A stretch of 64,000 nucleotides of DNA from Leminorella grimontii ATCC 33999 = DSM 5078 (GTDB lineage: Bacteria > Pseudomonadota > Gammaproteobacteria > Enterobacterales > Enterobacteriaceae). The position numbers and the translations under genes are program-made. The stretch covers positions 75,278 through 139,277 of the forward strand of contig NZ_KE392226.1 in assembly GCF_000439085.1 (NCBI RefSeq), given 5' to 3'. Shown here one piece after another: positions 45,867-55,234 of the stretch; the stretch's first letter is position 1; each line of letters begins with the position of its first letter. The notes beneath the pieces were generated by a model. That model ran no database searches, was not told the DNA's origin, and worked only from the letters and a program-made list of their open reading frames with translations.

Positions 45867-46355
45867 TTACCGGCAGGGGACGATCTCCGCCGCGCTTTCA
45901 TAAAGCTCGGTGGATAAATAGCGGGTTTTGCTGTTTGGGCTGTAAATAAGGCGTTTGCTACTGCGGTGGCCCGACACGGATTCCAGATCGGCGGTAAACC
46001 AGCTTCCTTTGTCCGATACCGGCTTACCGGGGTAGGGATCTCCGCCGATGATTTTCTTATTCAGTATGAATTTGCTCCACAGGGAGCCCGTTCCATCCCA
46101 GCCGGCCTCTTTTGCCTTTTGGGTGGTGACGTAAGCAATAGGGAGGACGTTATCCCGGTTGAGGATTCTTACCAGCTCGACCAGGTCTTTCTCACTGTTG
46201 ATTTCGCTGCCGCTTTGCTGCTTGAACGCGACGTTGGCGTTAGCGACGGCCTGTTCGCAGCTGACGACGTCCGGCGCGTCCGCCCGACAAAGGGCGCTGG
46301 CCATAGCGAAGAGCAGCGCGGTAATAAAAAGCAAAGAAACGTGACGTACTTTCAT
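45867..46355 (-). CDS. Exported barnase-fold protein with altered catalytic residues
   Basis: The 162-residue protein has a Sec signal peptide (cleavage near residue 26, ADA) and a C-terminal domain that aligns with barnase: LPIAYVTTQKAKEAGW against LPDNYITKSEAQALGW, KIIGGDPY against KSIGGDIF, SGHRSSKRLIYSPNS against SGFRNSDRILYSSDW. Both Arg residues that bind phosphate (R83, R87 in barnase) are kept, but the general base Glu73 aligns with Thr and the general acid His102 with Leu. It may be an inactive RNA-binding relative, use other residues, or have a new role. It lies between the lysozyme and peptidase genes. Confidence 0.7.
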   Translation of the reverse strand: MKVRHVSLLFITALLFAMASALCRADAPDVVSCEQAVANANVAFKQQSGSEINSEKDLVELVRILNRDNVLPIAYVTTQKAKEAGWDGTGSLWSKFILNKKIIGGDPYPGKPVSDKGSWFTADLESVSGHRSSKRLIYSPNSKTRYLSTELYESAAEIVPCR

Positions 46356-46389
46356 GACGAACTCCTTACGATGTTATTGATAAATGGAC

Positions 46390-46836
46390 CTATTGATTAA
46401 AAAGCGCTCTTTCAGCCTGGCGGCGACGGGTCAAACCTGGCAGCACGTTGCCGCCGGCCTTGTTCCACTTCGGCAACTCGTCGGCGGCGCCCCGGTAGTC
46501 TTGTGCGTTAAGCTTTTTCAACAGCGTCGAGGTGGCCAGCCTGCCGACGCCGACGTTAAAGACAAAAGAGACCAGCGCGTCGAACTGGTTTTGCGTGAGC
46601 GGGACGGAAACCAGCCGCCTGATGCCTCGCTCCGACTCCAGCAAATCTTTACGCAGCAGGGCTTCCGCCTCTTGCTCCGTAAGGCTGCGCTCAAACGTCT
46701 CTCCAGAGCGAATTAAATGGCCGTAGCCGATGGTCCAAAGGCCGACGGCGTCCCGGTATTTGCTTAACTCGAGCCCTTCAAATTCCTTAATCAGGTTGAT
46801 ACCGGCCTGGCCGGTGTTTTGTGGCAGGTTAGACAT
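46390..46836 (-). CDS. Phage-type lysozyme (GH24), intact active site
   Basis: The 148-residue muramidase has the complete family triad E20, D29 and T35 in IKEFEGL, KYRDAVG and LWTIGYGHL, followed by TEQEAEALLRKDL and LTQNQFDALVSFVFNVG. It cleaves the glycan strands of peptidoglycan. No signal peptide or signal-anchor is present, so it depends on a holin, which a gene further along the same transcript may supply. It starts three bases after the upstream DUF2589-type gene, so the two are translated together. It is a clear paralogue of the lysozyme at 42378. Confidence 0.92.
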   Translation of the reverse strand: MSNLPQNTGQAGINLIKEFEGLELSKYRDAVGLWTIGYGHLIRSGETFERSLTEQEAEALLRKDLLESERGIRRLVSVPLTQNQFDALVSFVFNVGVGRLATSTLLKKLNAQDYRGAADELPKWNKAGGNVLPGLTRRRQAERALFNQ

Positions 46837-46839
46837 GGG

Positions 46840-47427
46840 TTATTCCTCCGTATCGACAGGCTGAGGCAGTACGCGGTTGGTATACTCGTCAATAAGCCGC
46901 ATGACGCTCTCGGGGGGCTCCAGCACTTTGAACAGCATCTCGATATCCACGTGCTGGCTGTCTCTGCCGCCTTTGTCCTTGCTGTGGGGCGACAGGCTGA
47001 CCTGAAAGCGGCCCACGGTGTCGCTGTTCTCGCCCGGCGCGGCTTCAACCTGTTCAACCGCGTCGGTTCTGACGGTGAGGTGAACCTTCATCTCTTCGAG
47101 CATCAGCCCGCGAGGCGTCGCCAGCGCGATGAGCGGCAGATCGAAGTTGTGTTTTTCATCCAGCATCATCTGCACCGTGCGGGGCGACAGGCGGCCGTCC
47201 GGCATGGGTTCGAAAAACGGTTCCAGCGACTGCATGTACTGGTGCGCAATAAGCTGGTTAGCGGCGGTAGCGGCGTACTGCATTCCGCGCGTGATGTCCG
47301 CCAGCGTGATGGGCGATCCGCGATTTTCCGGCGGTTGCGGCGGCTCGCCTCCTCCGGCGCCGCCCAGGTTTTCGCCTGACGTTTCCTGTGCGTCGGGCTT
47401 TCCTCGTAACCAGTCTTTCAATGACAT
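46840..47427 (-). CDS. DUF2589-type protein B
   Basis: The 195-residue protein has a Gly/Pro-rich N-terminal stretch (about residues 10-38), then ITLADITRGMQYAATAANQL, typical of the start of DUF2589 proteins, and a beta-rich middle (LMLEEMKVHLTVRTDA). Its C-terminal EPPESVMRLIDEYTN matches DPPEALMRVIDFLTE in the neighbour at 47511, so the two are paralogues. DUF2589 has no known function. The gene is directly coupled to the intact lysozyme. Confidence 0.7.
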   Translation of the reverse strand: MSLKDWLRGKPDAQETSGENLGGAGGGEPPQPPENRGSPITLADITRGMQYAATAANQLIAHQYMQSLEPFFEPMPDGRLSPRTVQMMLDEKHNFDLPLIALATPRGLMLEEMKVHLTVRTDAVEQVEAAPGENSDTVGRFQVSLSPHSKDKGGRDSQHVDIEMLFKVLEPPESVMRLIDEYTNRVLPQPVDTEE

Positions 47428-47510
47428 AAGGGACTCCTGATATAAAGAGGCGCTATAAACAGCCGCCCCTTGGTAGCGTTAATGAATTGAAGCTCTTCAA
47501 CGAGGAGGGG

Positions 47511-48137
47511 TTACGCGGCCTGCTTTTCTTTCTGCTGCAGCGATTCCGTCGTCTGGAACTCTTCAAGCTTTTCGCTATTGGCCTTATGAACCACTGGCTT
47601 GGTCGCTGACTCCGTTAAAAAGTCAATGACGCGCATCAGCGCTTCCGGCGGATCCTGGCGCTTCACCTGCGTATGGATGCTGTACTTGGCGCGGGTGTCG
47701 GTTTTTCGCGTCTGTTCTGACTTGTGGGAGACGCGGCCGGTAACCTTGGCTTTGAAAGGCCCCCAGCCAACGGAGGCTTTCAGGCCGGCTTCGGCCTCGG
47801 TGCTGCTGCTGTCCGATTCGCTTTGCGAGATTTCGAGCTCAAAGTCGATCGTACCCTCTTCGATACAGATGATCGGGTGAGTGACGGCCGCCAGCAGGGG
47901 AATGCGCATGGTTTTTGTCATCACGCCCTGCACAACGCCTTGCTCATCAACAACGGTTTCGTCGTAGTCGAACTGGACGGCGTTTGCCTTACCGTCCTTA
48001 ATGCAGACCGACAGCAGGAAGTCTGTATATGATTTGGTCGCCTGAATCTGCGCTTTGATCATCGCCTGCAGCGGGCCGCCGATCATGTGTTCCAGCGGCA
48101 GGGCGTTGATCACCGAACCGATAAATTTTTCGTTCAT
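47511..48137 (-). CDS. DUF2589-type protein A
   Basis: The 208-residue protein is the first gene of the minus-strand cluster. The ATG at 48137 is preceded by a GGAG box; an upstream in-frame codon at 48197 lacks one. It starts FIGSVINALPLEHMIGGPLQ, with QAMIKAQIQATKSYTDFLLSV and a beta-rich part FELEISQSESDSSSTEAEAG, which fits DUF2589, and ends with a charged, Gln/Lys-rich tail. No membrane segment is seen. Heading the operon with a paralogue next to it suggests a structural, scaffold or regulatory role, which is unproven. Confidence 0.7.
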   Translation of the reverse strand: MNEKFIGSVINALPLEHMIGGPLQAMIKAQIQATKSYTDFLLSVCIKDGKANAVQFDYDETVVDEQGVVQGVMTKTMRIPLLAAVTHPIICIEEGTIDFELEISQSESDSSSTEAEAGLKASVGWGPFKAKVTGRVSHKSEQTRKTDTRAKYSIHTQVKRQDPPEALMRVIDFLTESATKPVVHKANSEKLEEFQTTESLQQKEKQAA

Positions 48138-48450
48138 TGCGTTACTCCTGTTTATGTTGGTTATGGATGCGAATTCGCGAGATAAACTTAACGCCATGAA
48201 ATAGTGAAAAATATCGGTCTAATGTCGGCGTGATATAACGATAATTGGCATAGGGCTGAGGGGATAGAGCGAGGCTTTTATCAAATGAGAGACAAATGTT
48301 GTCAGATTTTGTGTTTTTATTTATCCAACGGTTAGAAAAATATAGCTTCCAATGTATCTGAGGTGTATCGCTCTTTGGCCGGGGCGTTTAGAATAGGGCC
48401 GATGCGCCGCCCTGAAGGCGATAATTTTCAGACATTTTCCAGGAGACGTT
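48138..48450. promoter_or_regulatory. Divergent promoter region between DUF2589 operon and nrdR
   Basis: About 310 bases separate the cluster promoter (minus) from nrdR (plus). The part near the cluster (48180-48350) is AT-rich, and the part near nrdR is GC-rich, which marks the border of the accessory island. No operator was recognised. Confidence 0.35.
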
Positions 48451-48900
48451 ATGCATTGCCCATTTTGCGCTGCCGTAGACACCAAAGTGATTGATTCACG
48501 CTTGGTTGGGGATGGTTCGCAGGTTCGCCGCCGCCGTCAGTGTCTGGTCTGCAATGAACGCTTTACGACGTTTGAAGTTGCCGAGCTGGTTATGCCTCGG
48601 ATCATCAAGCGCAACGATATCCGTGAGCCTTTCGACGAAGACAAGCTTCGCCGCGGCATGCTGAAGGCGCTGGAGAAGCGGCCTGTGAGTTCTGACGACA
48701 TCGAGCTTGCGATTAGCCACATTAAATCCCAGCTGCGGGCGACCGGCGAACGCGAGGTTCAGGCGTCGATGGTGGGAAATTTGGTGATGGAAGCGCTGCG
48801 CAAGCTCGACAAGGTCGCCTACATTCGCTTTGCCTCCGTATACCGCAGCTTTGAAGACATTCGCGAGTTTGGCGAAGAAATTGCCAAACTGCAGGACTGA
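48451..48900 (+). CDS. nrdR: Transcriptional repressor NrdR
   Basis: NrdR represses ribonucleotide reductase operons in response to the ATP/dATP balance. The 149-residue protein has a zinc ribbon with C3, C6, C31 and C34 (MHCPFC and RRRRQCLVC) and an ATP-cone domain from about residue 46 ([20 protein letters not shown]). A GGAGA box precedes the start. ribD follows after six bases, as in E. coli. Confidence 0.97.
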   Translation: MHCPFCAAVDTKVIDSRLVGDGSQVRRRRQCLVCNERFTTFEVAELVMPRIIKRNDIREPFDEDKLRRGMLKALEKRPVSSDDIELAISHIKSQLRATGEREVQASMVGNLVMEALRKLDKVAYIRFASVYRSFEDIREFGEEIAKLQD

Positions 48901-48906
48901 TATTTT

Positions 48907-50022
48907 ATGCACAACGACGCTGTTTATATGGCTCGGGCCGTTGAGCTCGCTTGGCTGGGGCGTTTTACCACCTCCCCCAATCCTAACGTCGGGTGCGTTA
49001 TCGTGCGCGACGGGATTATCGTCGGCGAGGGCTACCATCAGCGCGCCGGAGAACCGCACGCCGAGGTTCATGCCCTGCGCGCGGCGGGAGAAAAGGCGCG
49101 CGGCGCTACGGCCTACGTCACGCTGGAGCCCTGTAGCCACCATGGGCGAACGCCGCCCTGCGCCGACGCACTTATCGAAGCCGGCATCGCGCGCGTTGTC
49201 GCCGCCATGCAGGACCCGAATCCGGAAGTCGCCGGTCGCGGCCTTTATCGCCTGCAGCAGGCCGGCATTGAGGTTGAATATGGCCTGATGATGGAAGAGG
49301 CCGAAGCGTTGAACCGCGGCTTCTTTAAGCGCATGAGAACCGGCTTCCCCTACCTTCAGCTTAAGATGGCCGCTTCGCTGGATGGCAAAACCGCCATGGC
49401 GTCCGGCGAAAGCCAGTGGATAACCTCGAACGAAGCCAGGCGCGACGTACAGGCCTATCGGGCGCAGAGCTGCGCTATCCTCAGCACCAGCGAAACCGTG
49501 CTGACGGATAACCCCTCTTTGAACGTGCGCTGGGAAGAGCTTGGCGACGACGTTCAGGCCGTTTATCCCAAAGAGCGCCTGCGCCAGCCGCTTCGCGTGA
49601 TCCTCGATGCCAGAAACCGCCTTACCCCTGATTTGAAAGCGTTCTCTTTGCCGGGGCCCATTTTGCTGGTGCGCACCCAAAAGGGGAATGAAGCCTGGTC
49701 GGATAACGTAGAGCAGCTTATTGTTCCGGCAGCGTCCGGCGGCGTCGATCTGGTGGTGCTGATGATGCAGCTGGGGCGCAGGCAGATTAACCGCGTCTGG
49801 ACGGAAGCGGGCGCGACGCTTGCGGGCGCGCTGCTGACTCAGGGGCTGGTGGACGAGCTGGTGCTCTATACCGCGCCCAAGCTTTTGGGCGACGATGCGC
49901 GCGGCCTGTGTCGCCTGCCGGGCATCGAGCGCCTGGCGGACGCACCGCGCTTTACGTTTGGCGGCGTTAAGCGGGTAGGGGACGACCTTCGGCTGTCCCT
50001 GTTTCCTAATTCGGAGCGCTAA
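48907..50022 (+). CDS. ribD: Bifunctional riboflavin deaminase/reductase
   Basis: RibD deaminates the pyrimidine formed by GTP cyclohydrolase II and then reduces its ribosyl chain. The N-terminal deaminase (1-145) has the zinc motif PHAEVHALR and EPCSHHGRTPPCADALI; the C-terminal reductase has KMAASLDGKTAMASGESQWI and WTEAGATLAGALL. Length 371 is normal. It lies between nrdR and ribH. Confidence 0.97.
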   Translation: MHNDAVYMARAVELAWLGRFTTSPNPNVGCVIVRDGIIVGEGYHQRAGEPHAEVHALRAAGEKARGATAYVTLEPCSHHGRTPPCADALIEAGIARVVAAMQDPNPEVAGRGLYRLQQAGIEVEYGLMMEEAEALNRGFFKRMRTGFPYLQLKMAASLDGKTAMASGESQWITSNEARRDVQAYRAQSCAILSTSETVLTDNPSLNVRWEELGDDVQAVYPKERLRQPLRVILDARNRLTPDLKAFSLPGPILLVRTQKGNEAWSDNVEQLIVPAASGGVDLVVLMMQLGRRQINRVWTEAGATLAGALLTQGLVDELVLYTAPKLLGDDARGLCRLPGIERLADAPRFTFGGVKRVGDDLRLSLFPNSER

Positions 50023-50124
50023 CGGCGCGGCGGCGTAAAATCCGCAGCGCAGCGGGTAAAAGAATGTGATAGAATCCGCCCCCTTAACCCAGTGATTAAA
50101 GTAAAAACACCGAGGATTACTCGT

Positions 50125-50595
50125 ATGAACGTTATCGAAGGCAATGTTGCTGCACCGCAGGCGCGCGTAGCTATCGCGATTGCGCGTTTTAACAACTTTA
50201 TTAACGACAGCCTGCTGGAAGGTGCGGTTGACGCCCTTAAGCGTATCGGCCAGGTTTCTGACGCCAACATTACGGTCGTATGGGTGCCGGGCGCCTACGA
50301 GCTTCCGCTGGCGGTGCGTACGCTTGCCGAAACCGAACGTTACGACGCGGTTATCGCGCTGGGCACTGTCATTCGCGGCGGCACCGCCCACTTTGAATAT
50401 GTGGCGGGCGAGTGCAGTTCCGGCCTTTCCAGCGTGGCGATGAACAGCCGCGTTCCGGTCGCCTTTGGCGTTCTGACGACGGAAAACATCGAACAGGCCA
50501 TCGAGCGCGCCGGTACTAAAGCGGGTAACAAAGGGGCCGAGGCCGCCATGACCGCACTGGAAATGATTAACGTCATCAAGGCGATTAAAGCCTGA
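50125..50595 (+). CDS. ribH: 6,7-dimethyl-8-ribityllumazine synthase
   Basis: RibH (RibE in E. coli) condenses the pyrimidine from RibD with a four-carbon phosphate to lumazine, the riboflavin precursor, in a 60-subunit capsid. The 156-residue product has the family segments [50 protein letters not shown] and [13 protein letters not shown]. The ATG at 50125 with GAGGA upstream gives the same N-terminus as in E. coli. No FMN riboswitch is seen here. Confidence 0.97.
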   Translation: MNVIEGNVAAPQARVAIAIARFNNFINDSLLEGAVDALKRIGQVSDANITVVWVPGAYELPLAVRTLAETERYDAVIALGTVIRGGTAHFEYVAGECSSGLSSVAMNSRVPVAFGVLTTENIEQAIERAGTKAGNKGAEAAMTALEMINVIKAIKA

Positions 50596-50648
50596 AGCAC
50601 GATGCATCAAGCGTCGTGAGAGTTTGATTGAATTTAAGAGGTAGACCC

Positions 50649-51083
50649 GTGAAACCTTCAGCTCGCCACCGAGCCCGCGAGTGCGCCGTTCAGGCGCTAT
50701 ACTCATGGCAGATATCAAAAAACGATATCGCCGATGTCGAATTAGCCTTCCTGGCGGAACAGGACGTTAACGGCGTTGATTTAACCTACTTCCGCGAGCT
50801 TTTTTCCGGGGCGGCGACGCAGGCTCAGGAGCTGGATAAGCTAATGGCGCCTTATTTGTCCCGCACACTGGACGAGCTTGGCCAAATTGAAAGGGCGATT
50901 TTGCGCGTTGCGGTTTTCGAACTGAGCAAGCGCGAAGACGTTCCCTACAAGGTGGTGATTAACGAAGCCATTGAGCTTGCCAAAACGTTTGGCGCGGAAG
51001 ACAGCCACAAGTTTGTTAACGGCGTACTGGATAAGGTCGTACCGCGTCTGCGCGTCCGTAAGGACGCTCGTAAAGACGACTAA
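50649..51083 (+). CDS. nusB: Transcription antitermination protein NusB
   Basis: NusB binds boxA RNA together with NusE (S10) in rRNA antitermination. The 144-residue all-helical protein has [45 protein letters not shown] and [20 protein letters not shown] at 50649 with an AAGAGG box eight bases upstream is taken as start since it gives the E. coli-like N-terminus ([10 protein letters not shown]). Confidence 0.96.
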   Translation: MKPSARHRARECAVQALYSWQISKNDIADVELAFLAEQDVNGVDLTYFRELFSGAATQAQELDKLMAPYLSRTLDELGQIERAILRVAVFELSKREDVPYKVVINEAIELAKTFGAEDSHKFVNGVLDKVVPRLRVRKDARKDD

Positions 51084-51168
51084 CGCCGTGAGGCGATAAC
51101 GGACATCCTTACTCTCAGGCCGGCATTGCTGGCCTGAATTTTTTTCGCTGGCCTGGAGTACCGTACTT

Positions 51169-52137
51169 ATGTCATGCGGTGAGTTTGATCTGATTACCCG
51201 CTATTTTCATAGGCAAAAAGATAACCGCAAAGACGTCCGCTTAGGCATTGGCGACGACTGCGCGCTGCTTATCCCCCCACAGCAAAACGAACTGGCCGTC
51301 AGCACCGATACGCTGGTTTGCGCAACCCACTTTCTTCCCGATATCGATCCCGCCGACCTTGGCTACAAGGCGCTGGCGGTGAACCTAAGCGATTTGGCCG
51401 CCATGGGGGCCGACCCAGCCTGGCTCTCACTGGCGCTGACGCTGCCCGAGGTGAACGAGCCCTGGCTTGCCGCCTTTAGCGACAGCCTGTTTTCCCTGCT
51501 GGACTACTACGAGATGCAGCTTATCGGCGGCGACACCACGCGGGGGCCGCTGAGCCTGACGCTGACCGTACACGGCTGGATCCCGGTCGACAAGGCGTTA
51601 ACTCGCAGCGGCGCTAAGGCGGGAGACTGGATCTTTGTAACGGGAACGCTGGGCGACAGCGCCGCAGGGCTTGCGATTTTGCAAAACCGCCTGCGCGTTG
51701 ATGATTCGAAAAGCCGCGACTATCTGGTTAAGCGCCACCTCCGGCCTACGCCGCGCATACTGGCCGGGCAGGCGCTTCGACAGCTTGTCTCGTCGGCGCT
51801 GGATCTGTCCGACGGCCTGGCGTCCGATCTGGGGCATATTCTGAAGGCCAGCGGCTGCGGCGCGAAGCTCTTTCTGGATAAGCTGCCTCTATCCGACGAG
51901 CTGTTACGCAATAGCTCTCGGGAACAGGCGCAGCGCTGGGCGATGACCGGCGGCGAAGACTACGAGCTGTGCTTTACCGTACCGGAGAAAAATCGCGGCG
52001 CGATAGAAACGGCGCTGGCCGCATTGGCGCTGCCCTGTACCTGCATCGGCCAGATAACCGCCAACGGCGGGATGAAGGTGTTTGATGGTGATGAGCCGGT
52101 GGAGTTTGATGTCCGCGGGTACGATCATTTCAGATAG
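51169..52137 (+). CDS. thiL: Thiamine-monophosphate kinase
   Basis: ThiL phosphorylates thiamine monophosphate to the active cofactor thiamine diphosphate. The 322-residue protein has [58 protein letters not shown] and [15 protein letters not shown]. In E. coli thiL overlaps pgpA; here it is followed directly by a terminator and the converging dxs gene, so pgpA is missing from this site. Confidence 0.97.
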   Translation: MSCGEFDLITRYFHRQKDNRKDVRLGIGDDCALLIPPQQNELAVSTDTLVCATHFLPDIDPADLGYKALAVNLSDLAAMGADPAWLSLALTLPEVNEPWLAAFSDSLFSLLDYYEMQLIGGDTTRGPLSLTLTVHGWIPVDKALTRSGAKAGDWIFVTGTLGDSAAGLAILQNRLRVDDSKSRDYLVKRHLRPTPRILAGQALRQLVSSALDLSDGLASDLGHILKASGCGAKLFLDKLPLSDELLRNSSREQAQRWAMTGGEDYELCFTVPEKNRGAIETALAALALPCTCIGQITANGGMKVFDGDEPVEFDVRGYDHFR

Positions 52138-52147
52138 GTATCAAAAG

Positions 52148-52173
52148 AAAAACCCTCGGATTCGAGGGTTTTT
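52148..52173. terminator. Bidirectional terminator between thiL and dxs
   Basis: AAAAACCCTCG / CGAGGGTTTTT is a perfect 11-bp stem with a GATT loop, giving an A-run and a T-run on either side for the two converging genes. Confidence 0.9.
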
Positions 52174-52186
52174 CCAGTCTTTTCGA

Positions 52187-54052
52187 TTAATCGGCCACCC
52201 ACGCCCGATAGCGCTCAACGATCCCCTCGGCGTTAAGCCCTAAATCTGCGCGGATCTCTTCCTGGCCGCCCTGCGGCACGAATGCGTCCGGCAGGCCAAC
52301 GTTGAGTACCGGCACGTTCAGGCGCTGGGCCATCAGCCATTCGTTGACGCCGCTGCCGGCGCCGCCCATGACGGCGTTTTCTTCCAGAGTGATGAAGGCA
52401 TCATGCTTGTCGGCGAGCGTGCGCAGCAGGTCTTCGTCCAGCGGCTTCACAAAGCGCATGTCGGCGACGGTGGCGTTAAGGCGTTCGGCGGCCGCCAGCG
52501 CTTCCGGCAGCAGGGTGCCGAAGTTGAGGATGGCGACCTTTTCGCCCTGGCGGCAAAGCCGACCTTTACCGATGGGGAGTTCTTCCAGCGGCGTCAATGT
52601 GGCGCCGGTGCCGTTGCCGCGAGGATAGCGAACGGCGGTTGGGCCTTTCTGATAGCGATGGCCGGTGTGCAGCATCAGGCGGCATTCGTTTTCATCGCTC
52701 GGCGTCATGATAACCATGTCGGGAACGCAGCGCAGGTAGCTTAGGTCGAACGCGCCCTGGTGAGTCGGGCCGTCGGCGCCGACGATGCCGCCGCGGTCGA
52801 TGGCGAACATCACCGGCAGCTTCTGGATAGCCACGTCGTGAATCACCTGATCGTAAGCGCGCTGCAGGAAGGTGGAATAAATCGCCACGATGGGCTTATA
52901 GCCGCCGATAGCTAAGCCAGCGGCGAACGTCACCGCGTGCTGCTCTGCAATAGCGACGTCAAAATACCGTTCCGGGAACTCTTTGGAGAAGCGCACCATG
53001 CCGGAGCCTTCACGCATGGCGGGCGTTACGGCCATCAGCCTGTCGTCCGCCGCTGCCTCTTCGCACAGCCAGTCGCCGAAGACGTTAGAGTAGCTGGGGT
53101 GAGCGCCGCCGCTCTTTTGCTGGGTGCCGGTTTCCGGGTCGAACTTCGGCACGCCGTGCCAGCCGATCGGATCCTGCTCGGCTGGCGCGTAGCCTTTGCC
53201 TTTTTTGGTCATGATGTGCAGTAGCTGAGGACCTTTCAGGCTACGCATGTTTTTTAGCGTTTGCACCAGCCCCTGCACGTCGTGGCCGTCGACCGGGCCA
53301 ATATAGTTAAAGCCGAATTCTTCAAACAGCGTGCCCGGCACTACCATGCCCTTCAGGTGCTCTTCGGTGCGTTTGACCAGCTCTTTGATCGGCGGCAGGC
53401 CGGAAAGCATCATCTTGCCGCTTTCGCGCAGCGTCGCGTACAGCTTGCCGGACAGGATCTGCGCCAGGTGGTTGTTGAGCGCGCCAACGTTCTCGGAAAT
53501 CGACATCTCGTTGTCGTTAAGGATGACCAGCATGTCCGGCTTTACGTCGCCCGCGTGGTTCATGGCCTCAAAGGCCATGCCTGCGGTCATTGCGCCGTCG
53601 CCGATAACGCAGGCGGTGCGGCGGCCTTTACCTTCGCGCTGAGCGGCGATAGCCATGCCGAGCCCGGCGCTGATGGAGGTGGACGAATGGCCGACGGACA
53701 GCACGTCATACTCGCTCTCTTCCCGCCAGGGGAAGGGGTGCAGCCCGTTCTTTTGACGGATAGTCGGCATTTCGTCGCGACGTCCCGTCAGGATCTTGTG
53801 CGGATAGGCCTGATGGCCGACGTCCCAGACGATGTGGTCAAAGGGCGTGTTGTAGACGTAGTGCAGCGCAACCGTCAGCTCTACCGTGCCCAGACCGGAG
53901 GCCAGGTGCCCGCTGGAGCGGCTTACGCTGTTAAGCAGATATTGCCTAAGCTCTTCACACAGCTTGGGCAAACTCTCTTTGGCGATAAGGCGTAAATCGT
54001 CGGGGCTGTTGACTAACGCCAGCGTGGGATATTGGGTTATATCAAGGCTCAT
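52187..54052 (-). CDS. dxs: 1-deoxy-D-xylulose-5-phosphate synthase
   Basis: Dxs is the thiamine-diphosphate enzyme that starts the non-mevalonate isoprenoid pathway from pyruvate and glyceraldehyde-3-phosphate. The 621-residue protein has [19 protein letters not shown], the cofactor motif [15 protein letters not shown] ... LNDN, the catalytic Glu in [16 protein letters not shown] and [14 protein letters not shown]. It follows ispA after 37 bases, as in E. coli. Confidence 0.98.
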   Translation of the reverse strand: MSLDITQYPTLALVNSPDDLRLIAKESLPKLCEELRQYLLNSVSRSSGHLASGLGTVELTVALHYVYNTPFDHIVWDVGHQAYPHKILTGRRDEMPTIRQKNGLHPFPWREESEYDVLSVGHSSTSISAGLGMAIAAQREGKGRRTACVIGDGAMTAGMAFEAMNHAGDVKPDMLVILNDNEMSISENVGALNNHLAQILSGKLYATLRESGKMMLSGLPPIKELVKRTEEHLKGMVVPGTLFEEFGFNYIGPVDGHDVQGLVQTLKNMRSLKGPQLLHIMTKKGKGYAPAEQDPIGWHGVPKFDPETGTQQKSGGAHPSYSNVFGDWLCEEAAADDRLMAVTPAMREGSGMVRFSKEFPERYFDVAIAEQHAVTFAAGLAIGGYKPIVAIYSTFLQRAYDQVIHDVAIQKLPVMFAIDRGGIVGADGPTHQGAFDLSYLRCVPDMVIMTPSDENECRLMLHTGHRYQKGPTAVRYPRGNGTGATLTPLEELPIGKGRLCRQGEKVAILNFGTLLPEALAAAERLNATVADMRFVKPLDEDLLRTLADKHDAFITLEENAVMGGAGSGVNEWLMAQRLNVPVLNVGLPDAFVPQGGQEEIRADLGLNAEGIVERYRAWVAD

Positions 54053-54089
54053 CCAAAACTCGTTTAAATAGTGTGCTTAAAAGTACGGT

Positions 54090-54992
54090 TTAATTATCGC
54101 GTTCAATAATGAAACCGGCCAGTGTTTGTAGCGCCGTCGTGTTGTAAGACAGAGACGAAAGCTCGGCCAGGGCGTCGACCGCTTCCTGATAAAGCTCCTG
54201 CGCCTTGGCCTGCGCGCCGTCTATGCCTAACAGCGCAGGGTAGGTGCTCTTCTCGTGCTGGAGATCCGCTCCCTGACGCTTGCCGGTCTTCTCGGTTGCG
54301 CCAATCACGTCCAGAATGTCGTCCTGAACCTGAAACGCCAGCCCAACGGCGGCCGCGTAGCGGTCCAGCAGCGGTAACGCCTTTTTTCCTCGTTCCCCCG
54401 CAGCCAGAGCGGAAAGGCGGATCGCGGCGCGGATCAGCATGCCGGTCTTATGGCGGTGGATCCGCTCAAGCTCAGTCAGGCTTACCTTACGCTTTTCTGC
54501 CTCCAAGTCCAGCGCCTGGCCTGCACACATGCCGGCAGCGCCGCTGGCCTGAGCCAGTTCGCTGAGCATGGCCAGCCGGTCAGGGGCTTCGACGTCAGAC
54601 ATGTCGGCATCGCAAAGAATGGAGAAAGCCAGCGTTTGCAACGCGTCGCCGGCCAAAATCGCGTGGGCCTCGCCAAACTTGACGTGGCAGGTCGGCTGGC
54701 CGCGGCGAAGATCGTCATCGTCCATGGCGGGCAGATCGTCATGGATAAGCGAATAGGCGTGAATGCATTCAATGGCTGCGGCGGGGGCGTCCAGCGTTTC
54801 AACGCTTAGCCCCAGCATCTCCCCCGTGGCGTAAACCAGAAAGGGGCGCAGGCGCTTTCCCCCAAGCAGAGCGCCGTAGCGCATGGCCTCAACCAGCGGC
54901 GACCGTGGTTCAGGTAGGGCGGAAAGGTAGAGCTCAAGCGCGCGATCGACGCGCGCTCTGTAGCCGGACTGAAGCTGGATAAAGGTCGTCAT
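54090..54992 (-). CDS. ispA: Farnesyl diphosphate synthase
   Basis: IspA joins dimethylallyl and isopentenyl diphosphate to geranyl and farnesyl diphosphate. The 300-residue helical protein has the first Asp-rich motif SLIHDDLPAMDDDDLRRG, preceded by GGKRLRPFLVY, and the second Asp-rich motif QVQDDILDVIG. Its start codon overlaps the stop codon of xseB by one base. Confidence 0.97.
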   Translation of the reverse strand: MTTFIQLQSGYRARVDRALELYLSALPEPRSPLVEAMRYGALLGGKRLRPFLVYATGEMLGLSVETLDAPAAAIECIHAYSLIHDDLPAMDDDDLRRGQPTCHVKFGEAHAILAGDALQTLAFSILCDADMSDVEAPDRLAMLSELAQASGAAGMCAGQALDLEAEKRKVSLTELERIHRHKTGMLIRAAIRLSALAAGERGKKALPLLDRYAAAVGLAFQVQDDILDVIGATEKTGKRQGADLQHEKSTYPALLGIDGAQAKAQELYQEAVDALAELSSLSYNTTALQTLAGFIIERDN

Positions 54993-55234
54993 CAGGCTTC
55001 GTCCGGATTAAAAGGAGAGAGCGGCGCTTCGGGGTCGCTGTTGAGCAGGATTTGAACGCGCTGTTCCGCCTGCTGCAGCTGCTGCTGCCCTTGGCGGGCC
55101 AGCTGAATGCCGCGCTCAAATTCGTTCAGGGCGTCTTCCAGCGGGAGATCGCCGTTTTCAAGACGGCTAACAATCTGTTCCAGCTCGCTTAACGCGGTTT
55201 CAAAACTGGCCGCTTCCGGCGCTTTTTTGGGCAT
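54992..55234 (-). CDS. xseB: Exodeoxyribonuclease VII small subunit
   Basis: XseB is the small helical subunit of exonuclease VII, which degrades single-stranded DNA. The core [38 protein letters not shown] and AEQRVQILL is typical. The ATG at 55234 gives 80 residues, the E. coli length, with a GGA box ten bases upstream; ATGs or longer frames up to 55315 are possible but less likely. It leads the xseB-ispA-dxs operon. Confidence 0.94.
   Translation of the reverse strand: MPKKAPEAASFETALSELEQIVSRLENGDLPLEDALNEFERGIQLARQGQQQLQQAEQRVQILLNSDPEAPLSPFNPDEA

Noticed and set aside
46390-46836. Signal-anchor-release (SAR) endolysin, which would not need a holin
   Set aside because: Neither lysozyme has an N-terminal hydrophobic segment.
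48496-50718. Very long open frame (740 codons) on the minus strand opposite nrdR, ribD and ribH
   Set aside because: It is antisense to three well-conserved genes and arises from GC-rich codon usage; no family resemblance and no ribosome binding site context.
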